From Aedoeadaptatus coxii (lineage in GTDB: Bacteria; Bacillota; Clostridia; Tissierellales; Peptoniphilaceae): a DNA stretch of 64,000 nucleotides. The DNA lies in the NCBI RefSeq assembly GCF_903819215.1, contig NZ_CAIJCT010000010.1. The stretch is one strand, 5' to 3'. The first letter of the stretch is position 1. Every line of letters begins with the position of its first letter. Both the position numbers and the translations under genes were made by a program. Under the pieces are notes generated by a model that was given only the letters and a program-made list of their open reading frames with translations, had not been told where the DNA came from and made no database searches. Shown here one piece after another: positions 43,901 through 51,317 of the stretch.

Positions 43901-44023
43901 GAAGCGGCAAAAGCTGAAATTTGTGACGAAACCTTGGCAGAATCCATGACCTTGGAAGCACTCGACGGCGAAGATCAAGATCTAAACGGCGAAACCGTAC
44001 GTTTCCAATTAAAAAAACTCTAA
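40928..44023 (+). CDS. ileS: Isoleucyl-tRNA synthetase, eukaryote-like class (IleRS2)
   Basis: This class I synthetase charges tRNA(Ile). It has 1031 residues. The HIGH-type motif is the GIHH variant at 56-59 inside PPTANGKPGIHHVMAR, and KMSKS is at 591-595. An editing domain lies between them, and C-terminal anticodon and accessory domains make it about 100 residues longer than IleRS1. PTANGKPGIHH instead of the PPYANGxxHxGH pattern, plus the length, place it in the IleRS2 class, known for insensitivity to mupirocin. The start at 40928 follows AAAGGAG; the frame open upstream is T-box RNA. Expression is under the Ile T-box. Confidence 0.96.
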   Translation: MTEFKTLSQDLVDEREQRVVKYWQDIDLLKRSVETREGQEDFVFYEGPPTANGKPGIHHVMARTLKDMTCRYKTMQGYRVNRKAGWDTHGLPVEIEVEKKLGLHNKQDIEKYGIEKFNQKCRESVFEYEGLWRKMTSRMGYLIDLDDPYITLNNSYIESVWYILNKMFEDGLIYEGHKILPYCPRCGTGLASHEVAQGYQEDKTPTITMKFKCTDEDAYYLAWTTTPWTVPSNVALAVHPDVDYVKVKYEDGNVYYLADNLKDAVLKGEYEVLETVKGAELAGRRYEQLLDQVKVEEGDAFVVVTADYVTTEDGTGIVHTAPAFGEDDYQTGRRNNLAFLKPVDDDGNFTETQWKGKFVHNVNEEIIDYLKSQDKVFSKETIVHNYPHCWRCKTPLIYYAHPSWYIEVTKMKEKLIENNNGVDWYPDFVGEKRFGNWLENLNDWAISRSRYWGTPFPIWRCEDCGKTTSVGSIKELVERAEEDIDESIDLHRPYVDDVHIKCECGGTMTRVTDVIDCWFDSGSMPFAQWHYPFEHKDDFDKLFPAAFINEGIDQTRGWFYSLLAISTYMTGKAPYKSVLVNDLILDKEGKKMSKSRGNTVSPEELFKKYGADAVRWYLMYVSPPWTPTKFDEDGLREVNGKFFRTLRNIHNFFTLYANINGVDPREAGEVEYDEIDRWILSKYNSLLKSVVENMEIHEITKVVRDIQDFVSEDFSNWYIRRNRRRFWSEEDTPSRKAVFKTTYDVLLGLCKMIAPMAPFIAEEFYETLVGGESIHLETYPVADESFIDEKLEEKMRIVRTLVTLGRAGRENAKIKVRQPLQEVLVDADLKPIIGDLTELIQEELNVKEVYFCDDLTEYMTYSLKPNFKEVGQKFGPKIKDFKKILSESNAKELYDQLKSNESVTMTLNGEETEVVVDDVLVDIDAKEGFDVSMEDNLFVILDTELTDELLAEGYVREFISKVQNQRKSNDYEVIDHIAIAYDAEGTVKDVLEAAKAEICDETLAESMTLEALDGEDQDLNGETVRFQLKKL

Positions 44024-44024
44024 G

Positions 44025-44627
44025 ATGAAACTCTATATTCTGCGCCACGGGGAAACGGAGTGGAACAGAGAAGATCGCGTCCAGGGGCGAATGGATTCGC
44101 CGCTGACGAAAAAAGGGCTGGAAGACATTGCCACCATGGCGCACAGACTTTCCCATATTCCCATCGACATCTGTTACACTTCCGATCTTCCCAGGGCAAA
44201 GAAAACGGCAGAGGGCTTGATTAATAACCGAAAGATTCCGATAATAGAAGAAGAAGCACTGAGAGAGTTGCCCCTCGGCTCGTGGGAGGGAAAACTTTTT
44301 AAAGATATCCAAAACGATCCGAACAGCGTAGTGTATTTTCAAACGCCGGATCAGTTCCACCTTCCGGGCCTTGAAAACTTTCACGATCTCTACAAAGGTA
44401 TGGGAGAGTTCATCCAAAGATTGGAGAGCGAACCGAAAGAGCATATCCTGATCGTCGCCCATGGCGTCAGCATTCGCGCCCTTTTAAATGTCCTGGAAGG
44501 GGTGCCCGTCGCCCGATTTTGGCACAGACCCATAGCTAAGAGCATGGGCCTTACCATAGCGAGCTGCGAAAAGGGAAAGTGGCAAGTGCTTCAACGAGCG
44601 GATCAAAAGGACGGACTATCTTATTGA
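44025..44627 (+). CDS. Histidine phosphatase family protein (phosphoglycerate mutase-like)
   Basis: This 200-residue enzyme of the branch-1 histidine phosphatase superfamily has the catalytic RHGETEW at residues 7-13 and the second histidine in IVAHGVSIRAL (about 145). The family includes cofactor-dependent phosphoglycerate mutases, alpha-ribazole phosphatase (CobC) and broad-specificity phosphatases. Nothing here fixes the substrate, and no cobalamin genes are nearby. It starts two bases after the ileS stop and is probably cotranscribed with it. Confidence 0.88.
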   Translation: MKLYILRHGETEWNREDRVQGRMDSPLTKKGLEDIATMAHRLSHIPIDICYTSDLPRAKKTAEGLINNRKIPIIEEEALRELPLGSWEGKLFKDIQNDPNSVVYFQTPDQFHLPGLENFHDLYKGMGEFIQRLESEPKEHILIVAHGVSIRALLNVLEGVPVARFWHRPIAKSMGLTIASCEKGKWQVLQRADQKDGLSY

Positions 44628-44636
44628 GGTATTCTT

Positions 44637-45608
44637 ATGAAAAAATTATCATTGGCCAACACGCCGACGCGAATCGAAGAGATCCAATTAATGGATGCCG
44701 ATTTACCGGCCCATCTGTATATTAAACGGGACGATATGACCGGCGTCGGATTTACGGGAAATAAAATTCGCAAATTGGAATATCTGTTCCAAAAAGCACT
44801 GGAAGAAGGCGTTACCGACGTCATTACACGAGGCGCCGTGCAAAGCAACCACGCCCGCGCCACGGCCATGGCGGCGGCGCGGCTGGGAATCAACTGCCAT
44901 TTAGTCTTACAAGGCCATCGAGATTCAAAAAGCGAAGCCAATCTATTCTTAGATCAATTGGCAGGCGCCCACGTGCACATTATCGGCAAAGAAGACGGCG
45001 ATCCCGACGAGTTCATGGAAAAAGTGAAACGAGAAATCGAAGAAAAAGGCGGCAACGTCATGATCATTCCCATGGGCGGGAGCAACGGTCTGGGAAGCTT
45101 AGGCTACCTCGATTGCTTTAACGAAATCTTCGATCAGGAAAAAGAAATGGGCATCACCTTCGATACCGTCGTCTGCGTGGCGGGATCGGCCGGTATGTTG
45201 GCAGGCCTCGTCTACGGCAACGCACTGGCGGGAGGCGAAAAAGACATCGTCGGCATTTCCGTACTGGATACGAAAGAAAACATTACGGAAAAAACACTGC
45301 CGCCCATTATCGACGAAATGAACGAGCTGACGGGCCATCACGTGGCGAATTATAGCGTGACGATTTTAGACGATTACGTCGGCCTCGGCTACGCCAAAAG
45401 TCGTCCGGAAGAAATGGAATTTATTTGGGACTTCGTATCTCAAACCGGCATAATCTTAGATCCCGTCTATACGGGCAAAGCCATGTACGGTCTCTTTTCC
45501 GAACTGATGAACAACCATTGGAGCGAAAAAGAAAATATCCTCTTTATACACTCCGGCGGCGCTTTCGGTTGGACGAGAGAACAAATGGAAATGCTGCTTA
45601 GAAAATAA
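44637..45608 (+). CDS. PLP-dependent D-cysteine desulfhydrase / ACC deaminase family enzyme
   Basis: This tryptophan synthase beta-fold enzyme of 323 residues has the PLP lysine probably at K43 in FTGNKIRKLEYL, the substrate-contact QSNHAR at 69-74, and a glycine-rich phosphate loop CVAGSAGMLAGL near 179-190. Family members release sulfide, ammonia and pyruvate from D-cysteine or open the ring of aminocyclopropane carboxylate; in gut anaerobes D-cysteine desulfhydrase is the likelier label. GAGGT precedes the start. It lies nine bases after the phosphatase gene and ends the ileS transcript. Confidence 0.87.
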   Translation: MKKLSLANTPTRIEEIQLMDADLPAHLYIKRDDMTGVGFTGNKIRKLEYLFQKALEEGVTDVITRGAVQSNHARATAMAAARLGINCHLVLQGHRDSKSEANLFLDQLAGAHVHIIGKEDGDPDEFMEKVKREIEEKGGNVMIIPMGGSNGLGSLGYLDCFNEIFDQEKEMGITFDTVVCVAGSAGMLAGLVYGNALAGGEKDIVGISVLDTKENITEKTLPPIIDEMNELTGHHVANYSVTILDDYVGLGYAKSRPEEMEFIWDFVSQTGIILDPVYTGKAMYGLFSELMNNHWSEKENILFIHSGGAFGWTREQMEMLLRK

Positions 45609-45621
45609 AATAAAAAACACG

Positions 45622-45649
45622 AGGGAGCACGGAAATCGCGCTCCCTTTT
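45622..45649 (+). terminator. Terminator of the ileS operon
   Basis: AGGGAGC (45622-45628) and GCTCCCT (45640-45646), with a short T tail. Confidence 0.75.
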
Positions 45650-46008
45650 GTGTTACATAAATAAAAGATAACAGAGAAAGAATTTATTTCTTACAGTCTA
45701 TGCCCTAACGCTAATAAAATGTCCAACGGTGAATGCTGAAAGATTGAATCAGGTTCTATTACAAAAAGAGCTAATCGGTTTGAGGTGAGAAGTTTTGCAG
45801 ACGCAAAGAGAGTATGATTTTTGCCCAAATTCAAAACATCGTTTTAGAGAAAATTTCAAATTCATAAAACCCATCTCGGCAACCTTTTCCCCACATATTT
45901 GGAAAAAGCCGAGAGCAGGGGAGAATACTGCAACTCTTTCACAAATCACAGAAACATTTCAGAAAAAGAGAAACATGAAAACCTCGCAATGAAAATTAAA
46001 TCGGTCTA
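45650..46008. other. AT-rich intergenic stretch without a confident gene
   Basis: About 360 bases separate the ileS operon from the EF-G paralogue promoter. Short open frames exist on both strands (about 65 codons) but lack recognisable domains, and composition is more AT-rich than in neighbouring genes. I see no RNA gene or repeat in it. It could be decayed coding sequence. Confidence 0.5.
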
Positions 46009-46017
46009 TGATATAAT
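46009..46017 (+). promoter_or_regulatory. Extended -10 promoter of the EF-G paralogue
   Basis: TGATATAAT is an extended -10 element 56 bases upstream of the start; ATGAAA at about 45989-45994 could be a poor -35. Confidence 0.55.
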
Positions 46018-46072
46018 CAAAACATAAAAACGTTTCCCTTCAGGAAATGTCACGATAGGAGGAATTATTCAG

Positions 46073-48124
46073 ATGAAAGTTTATAATACCAATCTAGTGC
46101 GTAACTTGGCTTTAGTCGGTCACAGCGGATCGGGTAAAACCAATCTTACCGAAGCCATGCTTTATCAATCCGGCGCGACCAAACAAATCGGCCACGTCGA
46201 TCAAAAAAATACCATGTCCGACTTCACAAAAGAAGAAAAGGATCGTGGAACATCTATCGGCACCAGCATCATTCCTATCGAATGGCGTAAAATGAAACTC
46301 AACATTATCGACACGCCGGGATATATGGATTTTATCAGCGAATCCATCGGCGCCCTTCGCGCGGCGGAAGCAGCCCTTATGATCATCGACGCCACAGCAG
46401 GTGTGCAAGTGGGCTCCGAACGCATGTGGAAATATACGGAAGAAATCGGCTTGCCCCGTATTATTTTCGTCAACAAAATCGACGGCGAAAACGTGAACTT
46501 CCGCAACCTTATGGAACAAATCGAAACCCTCTTCGGTAAAAAAGTTATTCCCTTCTCCGTACCCATCGGCGAAGGCGAACACTTCGTCGGCGTTACCGAC
46601 GTTATCTTCCAAAAAGGGTTTAAATACTCCGAAGCCGCTCCGGCAGAAGTGGAACTGAGCCACGATCAAATTAAAGCCACCGAGCGTATGTATGAAGAAA
46701 TCGCCGAAGTCGTCGCCGAAAGCGATGAAGTCCTCATGGAAAAATACTTCAACGGCGAAAAATTCACCCGTGAAGAACTCCTTCGCGGCGTGACGGCGGC
46801 ACTCCTGGAAGGCGACGCCGTGCCCTTACTCGTAGGCAGTGCGGAAAAAGGCATCGGCATCGATATTTTATTGAACACCATCGTCAACTACATGCCCGCA
46901 CCGGACGACGAACGCGCCCACACGGGCTTCCGCTACGAATCCGGGGAAGAACGCAGCATCTCCAGCGACGAACCCTTCTCCGCCGTCGTATTCAAAACCA
47001 TTACCGATCCTTACGTCGGCAAAATCTCCGTTTACAAAGTATTAAGCGGCACCATGACGAAAGAAACCGGACTCTTTAACGCCTCACAGGAAAAAGACGA
47101 AAAGAACACCGGCCCCTTCATCATTCGCGGAAAAGATCAATTCCCCGTAGAAGCCATTCACGCCGGCGACATCGGCGCCATCGGCAAACTCACCGCCACC
47201 AAAACCGGAGACACCCTTTGCGATAAAGCCCACCCCGTCGTTTACAAACGGGTTAAAATGCCCCAACCGGTATACTTCTACGCCATCGAAGCGGCATCGA
47301 AAAACGACGAAGAAAAACTCACCACTTCTCTTCGCAAATTACAAGACGAAGACCCGGGTATCGTCATCGATCGCAATCCCGAAACCAAACAAATGACCAT
47401 CGGCGGCCAAGGCAACGTTCACTTAGACGTCATTCTGGATAAATTGAAAAACACCTTCGGCGTCGAAGTCAAGAAAGTGCCTTTCATCATTCCCTACAGA
47501 GAAACCATTCGCGGCACGGCCTCCGTACAAGGCAAACACAAAAAACAATCCGGCGGCGCCGGCCAATACGGCGATGTCTGGATTCGCTTCGAACCGACGG
47601 AAGAAGACTTCGTATTCGACGAAGAAGTCTTCGGCGGCAGCGTACCGAAAAACTACTTCCCGGCAGTGGAAAAAGGCTTGGAAGAATCTATGGAAAAAGG
47701 CGTCCTCGCAGGCTACCCCGTGCGCGGCGTAAAAGCCGTATTATACGACGGCAGCTACCACGACGTGGACTCCAACGAAGTCAGTTTTAAAATGGCGGCA
47801 TCCCTCGCCTTCAAAAAAGGTATTGCCGAAGCCAACCCCATTCTCCTCGAGCCCATTATGCGTGTGGAAGTCACCGTGCCCGACGAATACATGGGCGATG
47901 TTATGGGCGATATGAACAAACGTCGCGGACGTATCCTCGGCATGGATCAACACGCCGGCGAACAACTCATTATGGCGGAAGCACCACAAGCGGAAATGTT
48001 TGAATACGCCATCGATCTCCGCGCCATGACCCAAGGCCGCGGATCTTTCACCATGGACTTTGAACGCTACGAAGAAGTGCCCGCTCACTTGGCGGAAGAA
48101 ATCATCGCCGCACGAAAAGCATAA
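46073..48124 (+). CDS. Elongation factor G-like GTPase (EF-G paralogue)
   Basis: This translational GTPase of 683 residues has the full EF-G domain set. Motifs are G1 GHSGSGKT at 16-23, switch region KEEKDRGTS, G3 IDTPGYMDF near 82-90 and G4 NKID near 136-139; domains II-V follow, including QGKHKKQSGGAGQYGDVWI of domain IV. The P-loop GHSGSGKT and segment HVDQKNTMSDFTKEE differ from the canonical AHIDAGKTTTTER pattern, so this is the second EF-G-like subfamily rather than the main translocase. The role of that subfamily is not settled. AGGAGG precedes the ATG. It is monocistronic with heavy codon bias. Confidence 0.88.
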   Translation: MKVYNTNLVRNLALVGHSGSGKTNLTEAMLYQSGATKQIGHVDQKNTMSDFTKEEKDRGTSIGTSIIPIEWRKMKLNIIDTPGYMDFISESIGALRAAEAALMIIDATAGVQVGSERMWKYTEEIGLPRIIFVNKIDGENVNFRNLMEQIETLFGKKVIPFSVPIGEGEHFVGVTDVIFQKGFKYSEAAPAEVELSHDQIKATERMYEEIAEVVAESDEVLMEKYFNGEKFTREELLRGVTAALLEGDAVPLLVGSAEKGIGIDILLNTIVNYMPAPDDERAHTGFRYESGEERSISSDEPFSAVVFKTITDPYVGKISVYKVLSGTMTKETGLFNASQEKDEKNTGPFIIRGKDQFPVEAIHAGDIGAIGKLTATKTGDTLCDKAHPVVYKRVKMPQPVYFYAIEAASKNDEEKLTTSLRKLQDEDPGIVIDRNPETKQMTIGGQGNVHLDVILDKLKNTFGVEVKKVPFIIPYRETIRGTASVQGKHKKQSGGAGQYGDVWIRFEPTEEDFVFDEEVFGGSVPKNYFPAVEKGLEESMEKGVLAGYPVRGVKAVLYDGSYHDVDSNEVSFKMAASLAFKKGIAEANPILLEPIMRVEVTVPDEYMGDVMGDMNKRRGRILGMDQHAGEQLIMAEAPQAEMFEYAIDLRAMTQGRGSFTMDFERYEEVPAHLAEEIIAARKA

Positions 48125-48137
48125 ACACAAATACAAG

Positions 48138-48167
48138 CCCCTGAGCCGAAAGGTTCGGGGGATTTTT
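48138..48167 (+). terminator. Terminator after the EF-G paralogue
   Basis: CCCCTGAGCC (48138-48147), GAAA loop, GGTTCGGGGG (48152-48161), two wobbles, then five T. Confidence 0.85.
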
Positions 48168-48179
48168 ATGTAAAGAACC

Positions 48180-48217
48180 AAAAGTTAACTGAAGCCGAGG
48201 AAAAAATTAAGTATAAT
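48180..48217 (+). promoter_or_regulatory. Promoter of the two-component operon with 14-bp element A
   Basis: AAAAGTTAACTGAA at 48180-48193 contains the palindrome AGTTAACT. It is followed 18 bases later by TATAAT (48212-48217). The element covers the -35 position, where no normal -35 hexamer is found. The same element recurs at 50366 with identical spacing. Confidence 0.6.
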
Positions 48218-48236
48218 ACAGAAAAGAGGTGAAAGA

Positions 48237-49787
48237 ATGAAGACTAAATCGAGGGAATGGAGAGGGATGTTGGCGGCAAACATCTTCTTACAAATGGCTC
48301 TATACATAGTACTTTGGTTTTTTGGCGACAACAGAAGCGAATCCATTATTATTTTTTTCGCCATAGCCAATCAAATTACTTTTTACATCTGCTTAAAAGA
48401 ACAGGGGCGGCAATATTTTAAACGAGGCAATATGAGCTTTTTAGTGCCGACTTTTTATTTTTTGCTGGAGCCTATGCTTTATTTTTATACTCGTGATATT
48501 TACCTCGTGCGCTATTTCATTCTTTATTTATTCGTTGCCTCTTACATGGAAATATTGTTGGAAGGTCGCCGCAATCTTACGCCACTTCGACTCTTTGCAG
48601 GGGCGTACTTTTTCGGCATCTTTCTACTGGAAACAGCTTATGGCTTTGATGCTCACTACCTCTACGTGGCGAGTATGATTATTCTCTGCGGATTTCCTAC
48701 CGCATTCTATCTCCTCAATTTAAGAGATATTCATCGCCATACCCTCTATAGTTCAAAGATCATCCCCATGATGTCCCTATTTTTAATGGGCTATCTCGTT
48801 TTTTACCACCTAAAAGGAGGCGCTCTTCAAAGTCCGCAAATATTTGATGAAATGGCCATGATGACGCCCCTTATGGCTCTTTTGATTGTTCTTATGGTCA
48901 AGGGAAGTAAGCCTGAAGGAAAACAAGTGATCTCCCTCGTAAAAATTCACATCATCACCTTTCTTATCGCCTTTATCTCCATTCTTTTCGTAAAAGTGAA
49001 CTTGGCAGATTATAAGGCGAGTGCAGTTCAAGGGCTTCAGCTCACCTTTATCTTTCTCATGATCCGATCTTACAGAACCTACCTACATCTTATAAAAAAT
49101 ACGTCCGAAACTTTTAGGGAAATGGGGAATGAGAGCAGGCTTCTCGAAGAATACGATCAGCTTTACATCCAAAAAACCAATCGCTTTCTCCACGACGATG
49201 TTCTACAGGATATTATCCTCGCACAAAAGCTGACCCAAAGGGCGGAACCATTCGATGAAAAGGAACGAATCGAAAAAGTTTTAAAAGACAGCATTCGAAC
49301 CATTCGGGAAGAGATTAATTTAAACGATCCTCTTTTAAACTACGGAGGCAGTTTAAGCGATCACTACTATAGGTTGATAAACGAGTTGCGGGCAAAATAC
49401 GATAACAAAGACATTCTCATCGATTTTAACTGCCCGGAAGAATTGGTATTGCCGCCGCCTTACGATCGGGCAGTCTATAAAATCATAGGGGAACTGGTAA
49501 GCAATCTCTTTAAACATTCCGGAGGATCTTATAGCACCATGGAGCTTCACACAGAAGATGGCGCTCTCCGCCTTCATATGAAAAATATGGGCGACAAATT
49601 GGAATCTGAAAACGACGGCGGGAAACACATTGGCTTAAAGCTTCTCACCATGGAAGCGCGAAAACTGGGTGGAGAATTTACAATCTCGGAAGAAAAGGAA
49701 GGGGAAGAACCGGTGCTCGCATTTTACGTCGAGATCCCCATTTCAAAGGAGCGAATCTATGAAGATTTTATTAATCGAAGATCATAA
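48237..49787 (+). CDS. Membrane sensor histidine kinase (NarL-partner, HisKA_3 type)
   Basis: This sensor kinase of 516 residues has about eight membrane helices in the first 280 residues and almost no extracellular domain. A dimerisation domain with the phospho-acceptor histidine H319 follows (FLHDDVLQDIILAQK, the H-[DE]-x3-Q type of HisKA_3), then an HATPase domain with the N-box asparagine N423 (GELVSNLFKHSGGS) and a glycine-rich lid (KHIGLKLLTMEARKLGG). The kinase probably senses something within the membrane or autoinducer-like peptides; the ligand is unknown. AGAGGTG lies upstream. It overlaps the response regulator gene by 29 bases. Confidence 0.9.
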   Translation: MKTKSREWRGMLAANIFLQMALYIVLWFFGDNRSESIIIFFAIANQITFYICLKEQGRQYFKRGNMSFLVPTFYFLLEPMLYFYTRDIYLVRYFILYLFVASYMEILLEGRRNLTPLRLFAGAYFFGIFLLETAYGFDAHYLYVASMIILCGFPTAFYLLNLRDIHRHTLYSSKIIPMMSLFLMGYLVFYHLKGGALQSPQIFDEMAMMTPLMALLIVLMVKGSKPEGKQVISLVKIHIITFLIAFISILFVKVNLADYKASAVQGLQLTFIFLMIRSYRTYLHLIKNTSETFREMGNESRLLEEYDQLYIQKTNRFLHDDVLQDIILAQKLTQRAEPFDEKERIEKVLKDSIRTIREEINLNDPLLNYGGSLSDHYYRLINELRAKYDNKDILIDFNCPEELVLPPPYDRAVYKIIGELVSNLFKHSGGSYSTMELHTEDGALRLHMKNMGDKLESENDGGKHIGLKLLTMEARKLGGEFTISEEKEGEEPVLAFYVEIPISKERIYEDFINRRS

Positions 49788-50358
49788 AATGCTGGCCCAA
49801 TGCTTGAAAGCCGATTTTGAATCTCAGGGATGTGCTATCCACATCGCCGATTCTGTAAAAAAGGCGGAAGCCGAGTTAAAAAATAATGATTACGATCTCA
49901 TTCTAATGGACATTAATCTTTCCGGTTTCGGTAAAGGAGAAAACGGTTTGGATGTCAGCGAAAAGTTTATTAAGATCTACGGAGCGAAGATTCTCATCTT
50001 GACCGGCTACGATCGAGGATATTACCGGGAGCGAGCGGAGAGCATAGGATGCTACGGCTTTATTTCCAAAGAAGAGACCACGGAAAAGCTTATGAAGATC
50101 ATGAAAGCCGTTGTAGAGGAAGATAAAAAATACTTTTTCCGTAGTCAGAAAACATGGGAAGATCTTACCGCCGGCGAGCTGAAAATACTTCGTCTTTACG
50201 CCGTGGGAAAATCCCGCCGAGAAGTGGCGGAGGAATGTTTTATCTCCACCTCGAGCCTCGCCGTGATACTCAATCGGATTTACGAGAAACTAGACGTAAA
50301 GAACTATCAGGAAATGGTACAACGCGCCCGAACCATCGGCTACATCGACAGCTTTTAA
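49759..50358 (+). CDS. NarL/LuxR-type response regulator
   Basis: This 199-residue protein has a receiver domain with acidic pair ED at 7-8, phospho-acceptor D51 (LILMDINLSG) and a conserved lysine near 106 (FISKEE). A C-terminal LuxR-type helix-turn-helix follows (about 133-180, LTAGELKILRLYAVGKSRREVAEECFIS). ATG 49759 is chosen because CAAAGGAGCG precedes it and the receiver starts there; the longer frame upstream is kinase shadow. It is the partner of the overlapping kinase. The identical 14-bp element upstream of both this operon and the next transcript is its most likely binding site. Confidence 0.92.
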   Translation: MKILLIEDHKMLAQCLKADFESQGCAIHIADSVKKAEAELKNNDYDLILMDINLSGFGKGENGLDVSEKFIKIYGAKILILTGYDRGYYRERAESIGCYGFISKEETTEKLMKIMKAVVEEDKKYFFRSQKTWEDLTAGELKILRLYAVGKSRREVAEECFISTSSLAVILNRIYEKLDVKNYQEMVQRARTIGYIDSF

Positions 50359-50365
50359 AAGAGTA

Positions 50366-50403
50366 AAAAGTTAACTGAACCCGGCTTCGGAGCATGCTAA
50401 ACT
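50366..50403 (+). promoter_or_regulatory. Promoter of the small membrane protein operon with 14-bp element B
   Basis: AAAAGTTAACTGAA at 50366-50379 is identical to the element at 48180. After the same 18-base gap comes TAAACT (50398-50403) with an extended TG in front (50395-50396). The weaker -10 box suggests dependence on an activator. Confidence 0.6.
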
Positions 50404-50421
50404 AAAGAAAAGGAGGAGCTT

Positions 50422-50790
50422 ATGATTCAAAAACTCGACATTAAAATGACGGCTTACACTTTAGGAGCGTCCCTGCTCTTCGGCTTTTTGAGAGAATACT
50501 TTCACCCGGCATTGCCCGATTCCATCGGTCTTACTGTAGGCTTTATTCTGTTCCTGGCATCTATGGTGATCGCCGGCATGGAGATCAAAAAGAATCTGGG
50601 GATGTTCTACGCTTACGCCGAAAATTGGAACGGCGGCTTCTTTAACAACAGCGCCCTGATCCTCGGCGTCTCCAATTTCTTTTTTGCAAGTCGATACGCC
50701 TTTTACATCACCGCCATCGTTTTAAGCGCGATCTATTTAGTGGCGCGCATCATCCTTAGAAAAAGCCTTCAAAGGGAATCGGACAATTGA
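50422..50790 (+). CDS. Hypothetical four-helix membrane protein downstream of the two-component system
   Basis: This 122-residue protein is not recognised. It has four hydrophobic segments (about 10-28, 35-54, 75-91 and 94-112) and short charged ends. AAAGGAGGAG precedes the ATG, so it is well translated. It sits behind the second copy of the 14-bp element and is followed by two more small membrane proteins. Together they look like the output of the two-component system, but no transporter or enzyme motif is visible. Confidence 0.75.
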   Translation: MIQKLDIKMTAYTLGASLLFGFLREYFHPALPDSIGLTVGFILFLASMVIAGMEIKKNLGMFYAYAENWNGGFFNNSALILGVSNFFFASRYAFYITAIVLSAIYLVARIILRKSLQRESDN

Positions 50791-50815
50791 ATTTTTGCAG
50801 GGCACGGAGTAAAAT
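50787..50815 (+). promoter_or_regulatory. Possible internal promoter before the 59-residue gene
   Basis: TTGAAT (50787-50792) and TAAAAT (50810-50815) are 17 bases apart. The predicted start point coincides with the ATG at 50822. Confidence 0.4.
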
Positions 50816-50821
50816 AAACCC

Positions 50822-51001
50822 ATGAAACAGAAAATATACTTACTTTACTTCGTCGCAAGCTTCATGGTGTTTGCGAGCCTCATAGACACTGCGCCCAATA
50901 TGATGTGGCGATTAATTTACAGCGTGCTCTTTGTCCTTTCGGGTCAAGGAGCCATCGACAAAATTCGGGAGGTGAGCCGTGAAAAAAATTCTGAAAAATA
51001 G
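50822..51001 (+). CDS. 59-residue small membrane protein
   Basis: An ATG at 50822 opens a 59-codon frame with stop TAG at 50999-51001. The peptide starts MKQKIYLLYFVASFMVF, has two short hydrophobic segments (about 5-20 and 29-41) and a charged C-terminus. It overlaps the following gene by 23 bases and contains that gene's ribosome site. The only ribosome-site candidate (GGAG) is 13 bases upstream, so initiation may be weak, or leaderless from the internal promoter. No family is recognised; position between two small membrane proteins supports it being real. Confidence 0.6.
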   Translation: MKQKIYLLYFVASFMVFASLIDTAPNMMWRLIYSVLFVLSGQGAIDKIREVSREKNSEK

Positions 51002-51272
51002 CGGAAAAATCGCCGTCGCCCTGTCGATCATAGGCGTCGGAGCCCTCGTCGCCGTCGTTCGTAGCGGCGCACATTATCCGGATCTTTTATTCCGCATTCT
51101 AATCCCCATAGGCATCCTCTGCGTCGCCATGGCAGTGGTACTTTATATCATGCAGTGGATCAGCACCATCTACAAACATTACAAAAAAGGCGAAAAAACG
51201 CAGGCCGCCATTATTTTTATCATGGGCCTCGCGGTGATCCTTTACTCCGCATTTCGCATTTACAGAAAATAA
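50979..51272 (+). CDS. Hypothetical three-helix membrane protein
   Basis: This 97-residue protein has three hydrophobic segments (about 9-27, 37-60 and 75-92) and a lysine-rich loop, YKHYKKGEKTQ, between the second and third. It starts with GTG at 50979, with GGGAGGTGAG immediately upstream. It is the last gene of the small-protein operon and is followed by a terminator. Family unknown. Confidence 0.72.
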   Translation: MKKILKNSGKIAVALSIIGVGALVAVVRSGAHYPDLLFRILIPIGILCVAMAVVLYIMQWISTIYKHYKKGEKTQAAIIFIMGLAVILYSAFRIYRK

Positions 51273-51274
51273 CC

Positions 51275-51301
51275 ATCGACATCGCAAGGTGTCGATTTTT
51301 T
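51275..51301 (+). terminator. Terminator of the small membrane protein operon
   Basis: ATCGACATC (51275-51283), GCAA loop, GGTGTCGAT (51288-51296), one wobble, then a T run. Confidence 0.85.
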
Positions 51302-51317
51302 AATGGGGCAAAAAAAC

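Noticed and set aside
45749..45992. Overlapping frames of about 65 codons on both strands in the gap before the EF-G paralogue
   Set aside because: No domain, no convincing start with ribosome site (only a TTG behind GAGGTGAG on the plus strand), and the two frames contradict each other. Treated as non-coding.
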